DNA of 64,000 nucleotides from a virus: positions 1 to 64,000 of IMG/VR virus record IMGVR_UViG_3300029286_003693; one strand, 5' to 3'. The position numbers and the translations under genes are program-made. A model generated the notes under the pieces. It ran no database searches and was not told the origin of the DNA. It saw nothing but the letters and a program-made list of their open reading frames with translations. Within the stretch, counting starts at the first letter, position 1, and every line of letters begins with the position of its first letter. Positions 28,601 to 32,755 of the stretch are shown piece after piece.

Positions 28601-30210
28601 ACACCGGCAGTATCGAGAACTTCTTCTGGAAACCCGAACGTAGTGGCCTTGGCGGCTATTGCATCTGTCAGCCGGTTGAACTCTTTCCGCTGGGGTTCTC
28701 TCGCCTTGCCGGTCGAGATGAGTTTCGTCAGTCCGTAGGCTTTATTGATGTCCGACTGGTAGGCCAAATACTGCTGGTAGAGATCCGGGCTGATGTTTTT
28801 TTCCTTGAATTCGTCCCGCAGAGAGGCCCATCTTGCGACGTCCTCGCCGGTGGCCTCCTCCGATTTCACCACGGCGTCAAGCTTAAAGTATTCCTTGAAC
28901 TTACTTGTCATATCGAAGTCTATGCCGCGCTTTTCCATCTCGGTCGCGAAGGCGTCTCTTGCCGTGGCCAGGGACTTATCCGTTGGTCTTTTATCCGACA
29001 ATTCCTGGGCGTGCTCGTACATGGCCGGGAGGAATTCATTGGGGATCGAGTCGAATCTGTTCTCGGCGACAACGTCCTTAACAAGCTGGGCCGATGCCTT
29101 CGTGTCCATCTTTTCCTTGACGTGCTCGCCCGTGAGCGCCGCGCCGCCCATGACCGTAGTGAGCAGGAGGATGTCGGCGAAAACTTCCTTATTGGACTGT
29201 CTCAGGTCGTCGAAGCTGGTCCATGAGCGCTTTGTCGCGCCGGGATTCAGGCCCATCTCCACGTCGATGTTGTGCTGCCACTGCTGGGTCCAGGTCTCCG
29301 TGGTCTGCTCGGTCGCCTGTTCTGCCAACATCTTTCCGGCAGCCCCCGCACCGTATTTGTCGAGGGCCTTCCCGATAGTCGTCTTCGCGAGCTGCTTGCC
29401 GAAGGCATTCTTGGCCGCTCCGAAAAACAGCTCGAATCCGATCAGGTTCCCGATGGCTTCCGGGATTGCTTCAGAGATGCCCTGCTCGATCAGGGATCCC
29501 TCATTTTTGTCATAGGCTGTCTTCCATTCTTCCGGGGTCAGAACCCGACCAGCCGTTTTCATGCTGGTTTCATTGAGTTTATCGTAAAGGTCTTTCGTTG
29601 AGTTATCCTTCTGCATCCGGTACGCAGCTCCACCCGATGCCGCCATGCCTGCCGCCCGACCCGCGACAAACGAGCCCACGGGGCTGGTAGGCGCCGCTGC
29701 AGTTGCTGCTGCTACGCCCGCACCGAGGCCGGCGCCTGCGCTTACCACCGAAAATGCCGCCTGCTGGGGAAATCTCGTGATCGTCCCCGTGGTGATGTCG
29801 TCAGGAAGGCCGAGTTTCGTGAGCGGTGCGATGACCACCTTGTTATCGGCGTATTTCTTCTGGAAATCCTCGGCGTCCTTGTTGGCCCTGTCGATGATCC
29901 TCGTCAGGAAAGAGTCTTTGTCGGCCACAGCCTCTCGTGATCCGCCCCGGATCGCGCTCGCGGTTGCCCCGGCAATCTGCAAGGGGGTTCTGATCACCGC
30001 CTCGCCGACCGCGCCGACAGTCTCGGCGATCTCCCCCGGTGACGCCAGCTCGTAGCGGGCCGGGGCCGCTGGTGCCTGCTTTACCTCTGCCGGTTTTGAG
30101 ACAGCGTCATAGAAATCCTTCGAGACAGGAGAAGGAATATCCTTCGTGATGTCATCGTAGAAGGACTGGGACAGCGACAGTGGACTTCTTGCGGACGGAT
30201 TCAGCTCCAT
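10690..30210 (-). CDS. Giant polyvalent phage protein (6506 aa)
   Basis: One uninterrupted frame of 19.5 kb. Visible modules with approximate residues: paired FYDDITK/FYDAVSK motifs (15-35); Ala/Gly-rich hydrophobic stretch (147-190); low-complexity helical region with four AAGTGGARGP-type motifs (602, 997, 1130, 1399); ADP-ribosyltransferase-like domain (YHGTSS, 1668); HEWGH metallopeptidase-like site (2162); N6-adenine methylase (YSGWGG 2570, DPATGANGLF 2646, NVPF 2708); SNF2-like helicase (GHEVGTGKT 3345, DEAHKYKN 3510, helicase C with GSTSKAGTGVNIQGR 3860); second HExxH site (HESVH 4516); second ADP-ribosyltransferase-like domain (YHGT 4672); ComF-like phosphoribosyltransferase (FVDNVISSGAT 4930); papain-like segment (GGCRVLARAL 5012, AEHYGLELDGG 5045); RadC/JAB domain (VHNHPSG with SDAD 5288); long helical C-terminus with a hydrophobic segment near 6200. 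This matches the published concept of polyvalent proteins: large phage or conjugative-element proteins injected with DNA to counter host defences and prepare the cell. Start at 30210 follows AGAGGTAG. Ejection with the genome is inferred from position after the structural genes. Confidence 0.9.
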   Translation of the reverse strand: MELNPSARSPLSLSQSFYDDITKDIPSPVSKDFYDAVSKPAEVKQAPAAPARYELASPGEIAETVGAVGEAVIRTPLQIAGATASAIRGGSREAVADKDSFLTRIIDRANKDAEDFQKKYADNKVVIAPLTKLGLPDDITTGTITRFPQQAAFSVVSAGAGLGAGVAAATAAAPTSPVGSFVAGRAAGMAASGGAAYRMQKDNSTKDLYDKLNETSMKTAGRVLTPEEWKTAYDKNEGSLIEQGISEAIPEAIGNLIGFELFFGAAKNAFGKQLAKTTIGKALDKYGAGAAGKMLAEQATEQTTETWTQQWQHNIDVEMGLNPGATKRSWTSFDDLRQSNKEVFADILLLTTVMGGAALTGEHVKEKMDTKASAQLVKDVVAENRFDSIPNEFLPAMYEHAQELSDKRPTDKSLATARDAFATEMEKRGIDFDMTSKFKEYFKLDAVVKSEEATGEDVARWASLRDEFKEKNISPDLYQQYLAYQSDINKAYGLTKLISTGKAREPQRKEFNRLTDAIAAKATTFGFPEEVLDTAGVGKGGVVSKPMGPAKGAARDILLEGEPKAKRKNLTATDILMEGDVNIQTEEDITPETLAEIDKKLKIAGTGGARGPLNVTGETPGKILDITKEVKTQDKKTFDLWDTQETGTPPFVRTKVASLFAEGGTAAVLDEYRGEDTVSAYARYRLGMLEKTVVDKKAAEEPAAQGAAQETGLANQIATGNLVEDFTFPEHYSPMDLGGLWDELYTVSEDITAKNKPTIDALAKERDVLKSDRSKEAVARKKQIDEEIGNLRVESQIVTRHAEIAWQYAQEDLARKVVAKLKAEGIEADQDSVYDAIATLADGRMNEQGWQRPLLQQVIDSVKGEEAPAPKSAREKSDEEVKQYRDAGHNINDNGVYNEPEKISIPFSKSSGREGSIRIAEGPDGKFRIGVNISKKYGDYEGSGNAPGIDGTQYDTRAEAIKAGIDIIRSRTKADDPKGKAALAELAKFEKEQSTEIKAAGTGGARGPAPVITETVPSYAERMKNAKSADEGRSLISQYQEEFASIERKAGLKHSIGKGGGGLGSRGYSTLRPAEKSDILKRVTEKDKALGQRLMSLIADIDAAEPHWKNLLKGEQEERHPGLSQQPAEIKAAGTGGARGPKPEIVKAPEAGKAAKPVPTAAEVKSKEEEGKSRIIKKYLLEHLDEAIAARTAYENNKTEDAGPIHVIIDVPMDGKFRILNTKENLEKFKKKVAGMKVTAALNKLPQHSGKPVGKSTDLITKEAEAEVADYWTKRNEFKTRYEGVPAEIEAAQARLERYYEIQRKVDAKEITLKQLGEDAKAAASKESAGTEAWRDSWFGKTPTYADLTGRIKEIEKEIKSLRERIPNLQARIREFYPGLAKEMFEGKATEEAKAPEKIKAAGTGGKRGPKEEKESTASGNEQAEISDRLRAQNAREAEFEYQKKRTALLEGADKVSQAENFSLEDAKRFLSDLDAAPGDDPKARQAILDKYPELTELTKPEAAKADIMKEISEISDEDLDAMLDMPEKKETAPKTTNEAVKNIFAAARDRAAGKIPSAKPAKALDDILADVAKEGIEGAGEALKGLYELFGGSSLKSFPGGFDEDTYAKAKPHFEAALEHFIQVGKGLREFAATIVKQFGDAIRPYIKQFIQEKRDKKEIDHPIREAYHGTSSKLLDDIRKNGLNNPYLAKTRELAQYYAKEAVDEHGGEPVVLRVSVPESSLRYDRASMDEPVKADQQSRNAAWNKAASEHPEWEESGTVSIPEGGWKYSWEGVGSVRHEGNILPEDIAEDGEVINLDENTGEGEGGARTRRKLTEQEKAEKKAKEEAAAEKKARKSAMGEFKNVGYVYDPEKLNQKTKDKTPKSAAKIILDEMVPGKIWTAAFAEEATPGTVRLMTQIQKYFLTFKEYLTESRDRLRYSSGKSIDDKIEHWLNYRGGSIDMLKQWATEYGKTMQPVVDVFNGQTSITNIIGRLQETVLFGARKEDGTFPDYSEARTRLSGLLSTRDYVQRPNSLYNFLTDSWQSLLADENDILLSEIDINKRGRNKTVVRSGLSDYREGVELKKTEDFQAPFGFKGVGFGEEGWINQEERNRVIPAAYDAFKDLAATIGAPDNGMSLGGELAVQFANLGHKAKGAAAAYFPTVQTINFTRDNGDGTMAHEWGHGLQDLAAEDAKTEIEKVVNTFHHVYDFEAGTRLIDDLLAKDSMFLKRMVSSKKQQRIEAVKNEVTSRFEDTVRKDTDYYSTAQQMDPDYTARAQEMWARAFEAYIYDTLQGKNNYLVNDFVAAGRVGGKAGVGTRLVYPAGKERETFNATIKHLLNGLVWDESGKPSLKDDYISIEKANELMLQLQLRYLLDQVEARYTAIWASEPSKDGYYWYRYDDTSFGPMMQPDGYAGHDKGYTSEGQNGTGAVAYLTQLHPDDILDYKLSNIQYEGENPVYIAKERGGIDVGIQEDGTEALEEVPARPDSSPNEGGDVRSGDRGSGGSGLPGTRESGKQRGADGSVEGDSTEGVHPSPAGNYRITDLTLNDPKSVPVRFGLNLSAVKVLNLVESENRTPTDAEKDILAQYSGWGGMSELFAYEPTAAWAGKAELLKAELNDDEVRDAASSSTSAYYTPVPVGTFMWKLAQRLGFTNGVVLDPATGANGLFLGTMPSDLAQGTALQGIEMDGVSARIATQLYGLASIETKSFQDVKKPNNRFDLTITNVPFENFSPSDLKHNKGGYRLHNYFINKMLNLTAPGALSMMITTSNTLDAVGAHLTEFAGKAQLVGAIRLPSGIYSATQVATDILVFRKNIEGGKFVGVPAEEWTTAGTDESTGLTINNYFLKHPEMVAGKLEKITGRYGNEGLRVAPEGDLQSNLERLAAAFPDKIVEREAVKEAKSIDDIISAPGTIKEGGAYINDKGEVCVKEDSEELKLPVATASEQKKAEVVRLYVRVLDQIRTLLRAQKTETDAKVIKEEQVKLKKWYDLFVKKFGPVNDPKNRGVYVDYTDSAWVLALEEHDPDTNKVTKLADIFTKNITAFAARPDRADTDHDALAMALDEFGYPNLEYMARLRSSDVDSVRAGVADKIVENPETGFLETIDEYLSGNVKRKLTVAREMVASSPEYARNVALLEAAQPAEISQHRITARIGASWIDPAHLAEFVRDKMALRHGLHAIFNFSPVSNEWSMSFGGEEHYRGRGKGVGENKAEVQRQIAAAKRSVEATTVWGTQRMDFFELMKCALMGKRPQVTFTVDRKQYLDEVATQAAEVKLQDIQSEFGRWLFAEAGRSDEAVKRFNDLINTSVPMNADGSHLTFPGKGMWMLTPKEKEALGVTDALTFYPHQMNAAWKYLKNGNLYLGHEVGTGKTVTMALIAMEAKRLRGKKKVLYVTLNDSTMGQAVQEIKNLYPMANILPVRVSTNEQRKQRSLQKIALNDFDIAIMRQQDLDRIGLSPESERVFIEEELLELREILEEAKKEGARILEQDIQVQIHALEAKLSAPGVHDEAKRKNLFFDDLGIDLMIVDEAHKYKNIPYATRLTRITGLNPTGSPTAKDFFRKTQYLNAQFPKKDGIVLASGTALSNSIAEMYNIQRMLQPQEVKRQGVWSFDRWIANFGDMGSQLEWDGARGQYKVITTNRRIVNAGRLLATAYQNVDSVRAKDTPVKRPIIRGGEPQRVKVQPNQYVEDYKQIVLERCAAIEADPKNAEYEGVPDNMLRIISNMSKVAIDQRLDHHYANTEMQQDSKIATASKIMYRRWQEEAKHKGVQLVFADLGIPGKYSDKFKYKTEDETSQLAPEDLAIYNEEMFEHESASTGFNTYEGLKKELVKLGIPENQIAFIHDADHSNKEKKAANLRSLFKKVNAGDIRVLIGSTSKAGTGVNIQGRVSDIHHLDVWWNYSAWEQRNGRGIRAGNLYARDGMPGTYIWNYVTETTVDATRWDKVFAKGKVLNAVLGGDVNLDVIEDISDETMSAKMMAAEASGDPLMSTQATLLQKVQGLRFEQAAHLDVVRRSRMDLAAIPGRIEALEKCITDYQRSRSVMGKVTAVRFIGDDRTLVLEKHGKEISEALEKAVMVDTHSWTENKKAALLVFGSHTETEVTEEVEGKDGEKKEKKVKKYTFVPLPAKADITGKERDPYGRRLLISGSILSSDRNLADIQAKQGKEGIVTTADIKANVSRTVTEYLSYLNHSEESAKDAIAELNANAPKLQSVIDTPWAKVDELATNDKELREVEAQMAARGVSVGDPTTGIPIDKYKGVVPVLEDVADKDGWSFHDGIVYPHQNTTIGVRAKTDLSRFLKSGKLKPSIASSYNAPDALNALDGGKPRSPVTKPIAYTVIDNVTKFWVPAGATFVTVDPVEWNLLQRIIGKEGAWHYEARGMGERFLIHVTETGERDAFINAKQESYVPQGVKDIDEKAMKAVSATGGPQYAVGEEGATGGGRMDLKTVQSLFPGQQVAQDGDNFTVTLKNGAQATIYGVAEITPNTVSLNAGYKKGLAAGQFIAGAFDGLDAQGRGVIRIVRENAKVPWTVSHESVHWLEKLGVISESDKATLNARIQKEGKWNKDLSHEENRAKWLADFAKGPQPNQTVLAQIWQKIQDFINRIVGIRTAGMIGRELQSGKIFERETQETSQGEEAYGTGKYDNFGDTAVTDFSEDEAWHDIAYREPTKKAIARLNAWLKDNRYATIRMYHGTDAGIPVMKEGLKPTSARTAKSLQSSHGTVSLSLFPGMAHQFGRLAYAGKEIAIYPVDVLVKNLVPDNDQLRNKRHFGGRTDLGDTLAESIAIGHGAKVRGAVPVDWIRAGEEKSSVKAYDEALSAHAYISPRVKPSLSAQEKTIRENAYGVKGMDPVVLDSVAKEMAALIPEEARKTAILVPIPGHTGDTAANVALAERIAAITGGRLADVLKRAAGQSQRDARVAGRRTMKPVEFGMVSTETLDGDNVFFVDNVISSGATIRAARDAVGGGKGLVYAKSNPKGEKYAIGTADLELPKWLGDKIKQAFRKDAVASILTDAGPIQSGPLDGGCRVLARALKRIEPSGKIITIEGQLKDGTWQAEHYGLELDGGMIDGGGYAASREAWAKRFAKNESLDRPYRITEGEVQSEDVPQDAATEKKLAAALEKELAQDEAYGEPREKQGIAVYEHLPVFAITEKGLTRKPRRALNNNQEVSNGQEVSGTAVVLADNASAAGQGVDDKRKIPAPGGRVLPYVPERGTLPTVKSEPIGTWKSSRRTITTSEDAAVIARDNLLRDAQETLVSIVTDKNGKILAVNQHTIGAPDQSAVYPYFAAGQILNITGASKVWLVHNHPSGQAKLSDADLSVSANIGDLIADAGIESMSIIAITPSRYSDNRWSSEPLPPKEPAIYKLPILGRKFDQSPEGLESIGSQNEFEEFGRLYMKEGGMVLVSAQRQPVALISIDDYSKLRPLHTEILREAEKRNAVDFMIYDAKKTLTKEDIDNLLYFAKNTQLSFTTVRDKDGDHYEKIKEVFESEKNIRTKRVFYSVQKDAIDNASIFPEVNERLKAAKGIQYASLKDRAKDALVTGWEHFTRHFQHLEPETDGAVIDVFRKFQDVPAWAKDETVRQLSGFIGRLSPQGRDVFTMNILLPDMIRDIEDGTLTVEDEAGLPFGYKNRDQVQQDYDHFRAIAEGSTAIMEALDRRNAFMGSLTDQLIQHKLLKEEAANDPAAYFHHQVLAYMNYKENPNWGMSSQDVRTHRKGWQVGRKGSQLDYNTEYVESEFEIISQALTQIETVKSLKEIERLADIKPQLEAEAKDQNMATFYRKTNEEGGDPLADHPDPLLPFRVKIAMGFQKLAKLFTSENDMGSLPMEFDDVIEHIVDQEEQRRAAKEDEIEFDPVPHPRMFALLNYLINHEGPGSMPAAMIFKAIAARNAFIKQIVGKDWVTYRDMIPEGYVAHKPETGSTFYFTNSIADQALNQVLAGHKNLPEAVRQVLARGRDEEWVVKEGISKTLNEFRPAMSDSLPAKMSKSMLTAWKQWILMNPFRVIKYNINNMSGDLDIALAYDPKIITGYFSQAFKDLWAASQGKASEALMDELSGLTKRGVVGSGMTAMDIPELGDVKSVKGLVDFFDGKSKNALSRWWTMSKKLSTLRENILRLAANRYFLDRLAKGDIVYGASRKEEVDAIENRDDKAAKLARELIGDYGNISHAGQYIRERMIPFYSWLEINAPRYVRLFRSLKDEGGGGIGAMGGVLAWKTTKLAVKASALMGLVMLWNAAFFPDEEDELQEAGREQLHMILGRRADGSIITLRFQGALSDALSWFGMGNPVEQAKKVVSGTKGAGDLAKEVVKAAPLRLFQGFRPEPKLLYETLSGQSFFPDPMHPRPIRDTAEHILRTFSLDRIYNQASGKPKQGGTWATQMYRDIQSLALTEADPGEQAYYTSRKYIFDWLDKQGKEKPAAMPTNRSNSLYYYKQALKFGDFGAAEKYLKKYQDMGGKLHDVQGSIRRVHPLASLRLADRYKFKASLSPEQQETLSVATAWYKKHYVDTYREQRTCLNAMPNTL
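22635..22859 (-). CDS. Nested out-of-frame ORF inside the giant gene (74 aa)
   Basis: In another minus-strand frame, an ATG at 22859 with AAAGGGGTGG just upstream opens a 74-residue protein: MLVFKRMAQRHWKKY, then a helical LPALTAALMKEGTFDQE segment, LVSRGAQMEASKEIVL and KEYILLPPE. It has balanced composition and looks like a small folded helical protein. Over the same DNA the giant protein is a Gly/Ser/Arg-rich linker (GGDVRSGDRGSGGSGLPG...), which is what a frame constrained by another gene looks like. The layout suggests an old separate gene that was swallowed when flanking genes fused. I recall similar short helical proteins near phage helicase-methylase genes but cannot name the family. 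Confidence 0.5.
   Translation of the reverse strand: MLVFKRMAQRHWKKYLPALTAALMKEGTFDQETEAAAEAACLELGNLVSRGAQMEASKEIVLKEYILLPPETTE
25981..28407 (-). repeat. Four spaced copies of a 12-residue AAGTGGARGP motif
   Basis: Within the giant gene, IKAAGTGGARGP or close variants occur at 28375-28407 (KIAGTGGARGP), 27187-27222, 26788-26823 and 25981-26016 (IKAAGTGGKRGP). The spacing is irregular (about 395, 133 and 269 residues), so this is a dispersed linker motif and not a tandem repeat. Confidence 0.9.
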
Positions 30211-30241
30211 TTACACTACCTCTTGCCGATGTTAATTGGCG

Positions 30242-31354
30242 TTAAAACCCTATGGAAGTAAGCCCCCTTGCTTGCCGGACTGCGACGCGACGTTTCCGTG
30301 CCTCCTCGTCGGCATCGGCTTGCTTCTGGATCGCGACGGCCCTTGCCGGATCATTCGCCTGCGCTACCTGCGCTGGGGTATTGAAAACCCCCAATGCTCT
30401 TTGCCCCATCGCACTCGGGGACATCAGGTTTGATGTCAGGGGTCCTCGCTCGGCGACCGTAGCCCCCACGATCGGAGAACCAGGGAATGGATTCGGTCCA
30501 CCCAGGGGGTTGTCACGGTTATGCCGGTCCACGACTTCCATTTCTGGCCTTACTGGTGGAGCCTGGGCGGCGGGCTGAACCTGCGAGACGAGCGGTCTTA
30601 CGCCGGGGGCCGGAGTGACGGGCGCTACTCCCGCCGCCGGAGTAGCTGCGGCCCCTGGGTTCAGGAGCGCCAGTGCCGCCTGTCTGGTGTCAGCGGGAAG
30701 GGCATTCAAATAGTTCCGTGCTGCGTCAGGGGTCCCAGCCTTTTCGTGTTCTCTGAGAACCCCGACAGCGAATTCCGCTTCGCCGGCCACATTCCTGCTC
30801 TGGGGCGTTGCGGCTGGCCTCGCGAGCCCGGTTTGCTCCATGAGCGACCTTGCCGCGTTCCCGACCTCTGTTGTCGGCTTGCTCGTTTTCGTAACCCCGT
30901 CAACGCCCGTTTGGCTGACCTCCTGTGCGTGCCCGAGGATCGTGCCCAGGGTCGTCAAGTATGCCTTGGTCGTCTCGGTCTCGGCATTGAGTTTCGTCTT
31001 GTTCGTCTCGGTGTCGGCGCTGAGCTTCGCCCTGCTGTTTGCGCCTTCCTCCATGATCTTCTGTTTGTCTTTCGCGTCGAGCCCTTCAAGGCGCTTCTGA
31101 TCAAGCATCCCGCTATTTTTGAGCGTCTGAAGATCATAATCGCCCTTGATCGCGGTCGTCAGCTTTTCCTTCTCCCATTTCAGTTTGTCCTTGTCTCCCG
31201 TGATCTGAGCTTCGAGTTTCCGGTACTCAAGATCCGTCTTATTCGCCTCATTCTTTTCTTCGAGCGACATGGCCCGTTTGCTCATCTCCATGTTGAAGGC
31301 CATCTTCTGCTCGAACAGCGGCATCAGTTTTCCTAAAATGTCATCGAAGTTCAT
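30242..31354 (-). CDS. Helical linker-rich virion protein (370 aa)
   Basis: Starts at 31354 after TAGGAGGC. The first 150 residues are strongly charged helices (KRAMSLEEKNEANKTDLEYR..., repeated ET-x-TNKTKL units) likely to form a coiled coil. The second half is Pro/Ala-rich and disordered-looking (GAAATPAAGVAPVTPAPGV). It precedes the giant gene by 31 bases and follows the 460-residue gene. Together with the repeat proteins upstream it may belong to the ejected core or the tail tip. Not assigned to a family. Confidence 0.6.
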   Translation of the reverse strand: MNFDDILGKLMPLFEQKMAFNMEMSKRAMSLEEKNEANKTDLEYRKLEAQITGDKDKLKWEKEKLTTAIKGDYDLQTLKNSGMLDQKRLEGLDAKDKQKIMEEGANSRAKLSADTETNKTKLNAETETTKAYLTTLGTILGHAQEVSQTGVDGVTKTSKPTTEVGNAARSLMEQTGLARPAATPQSRNVAGEAEFAVGVLREHEKAGTPDAARNYLNALPADTRQAALALLNPGAAATPAAGVAPVTPAPGVRPLVSQVQPAAQAPPVRPEMEVVDRHNRDNPLGGPNPFPGSPIVGATVAERGPLTSNLMSPSAMGQRALGVFNTPAQVAQANDPARAVAIQKQADADEEARKRRVAVRQARGLTSIGF

Positions 31355-31372
31355 GGTCGCGCCTCCTATCGG

Positions 31373-32755
31373 TTACGGTTTATAAAACGACATTGGTAAA
31401 ATCAGCATTTTCGGATTGACCACGTATGCCTGATTGGATGGGGTCTCCTTCTCCATCTTCTCGCGGGCGATCAGGTCCTCCATCTCTTTCCACTTGAAGT
31501 TCCCCTTCGTCTGATCCAGGAATCGGTCAAGATCGTTGATCCGCAAGATCGACACGCGGTCCCCCACGCGGTACTCGTAAAAATCAGAGGCTGAGACGCA
31601 GACCTCCACCCCTCTTACAACGCACCTATAAGCCAGCCCGAACGAACCTTCGGGGGGTTGTAGGATCTCCGTGACGACCCCGGATGTATAGTGGTTGGTC
31701 TCGAACCAGTTGCCCGAGTAGAGGAGGGGGGATGTTTTCTGGAACCACCACACATGGGCTGGCCACGGCTTTGCCAGCAGTCCAATGAACTCGCCCGGCA
31801 GCGGCCACTTTGCGTCCCGGCGCAGGTAGTATCGAAACGAATGGAACGGGAGTATCTTGTCGTACCCCGCAAACGGCTCCGCGGGGTATTCGGCATCACG
31901 GCTCTCTATGAGATAGCCCTTGTTGACGAGATGCACCCCCGGACAATCTCCCTTTACGTCCGTCATGGGGGACATGAGCCCATCGAGAGGCTGGTCCGTT
32001 ACGCATTTCCACCCTTCCGGGTTTTCAATCCTTACTGTTCCGTCCGGGGTGAAAGGGACCTCGTTCGTCAGCATGTCGTCCATGCTTTCGGAGAAGACGG
32101 ACAGGACCTCCATGACACCCAGCGGCCCCACGGGAAACGACAAGAGCCCGCTATAAAGCTGTCCCAGGCTTGCTTCCGATTTACTTTTGACGCCTTCCTC
32201 GACCGATGCTTTCGGACCCTTAGACGGGAACTCGGTATTGCGGTTGAGCATCCACGTCTCAAACCGCATCTCCCGGATGACCGGGGGAGCATGATCCGCA
32301 TCAAAGCCGGTTCGCATCTCATGCGCGTTGAAATAGGCATGGATGTCTTCGTAGCTCTGGAGGCTCTTTAATGGTTTGATGTTGTCGAGCCGGGTCAGAT
32401 ACTTTGCAAGGAAGCCGAGGATCTTCTCCGCGTTTCCCTGATAGTTCTCCCCTCGGAACGGGAGGATCGATGCACCGATGGCCAGATACCAGATGTCGGA
32501 CGCGACCGGGAGGGAGAGCTTCACGTCGTACCCGGTATCCGGGCCGGTTCGGGTTCGGTCCCCAACATCCATGACCAACAACCGGCTGAAATCATACTCG
32601 GGCAAGACCGCAGCAAACATATCATGGAGGCGTCTCTGCATCCCCTGGCCGGGAGACCCCACCGCGGAGCCGACCTGGTTCCCTGCAAGTGTGCGCTCAC
32701 GGGTGCTCCGCTTCGCGAGTTCCTGTATTCGCTCTTGAACTTCCGTTAAATCCAT
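31373..32755 (-). CDS. Phage structural protein (460 aa), unknown fold
   Basis: The start at 32755 (MDLTEVQERIQELAKRS) shares its A with the stop of the upstream gene (TAATG), implying coupled translation; the longer frame to 32860 would overlap that gene. The body is a mixed globular sequence with many aromatics and no low complexity (DMFAAVLPEYDFSRLLVMDV; PFHSFRYYLRRDAKWPLPG). No catalytic motif is recognised. Its place between coiled-coil proteins in the late operon points to a virion component. Confidence 0.6.
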   Translation of the reverse strand: MDLTEVQERIQELAKRSTRERTLAGNQVGSAVGSPGQGMQRRLHDMFAAVLPEYDFSRLLVMDVGDRTRTGPDTGYDVKLSLPVASDIWYLAIGASILPFRGENYQGNAEKILGFLAKYLTRLDNIKPLKSLQSYEDIHAYFNAHEMRTGFDADHAPPVIREMRFETWMLNRNTEFPSKGPKASVEEGVKSKSEASLGQLYSGLLSFPVGPLGVMEVLSVFSESMDDMLTNEVPFTPDGTVRIENPEGWKCVTDQPLDGLMSPMTDVKGDCPGVHLVNKGYLIESRDAEYPAEPFAGYDKILPFHSFRYYLRRDAKWPLPGEFIGLLAKPWPAHVWWFQKTSPLLYSGNWFETNHYTSGVVTEILQPPEGSFGLAYRCVVRGVEVCVSASDFYEYRVGDRVSILRINDLDRFLDQTKGNFKWKEMEDLIAREKMEKETPSNQAYVVNPKMLILPMSFYKP

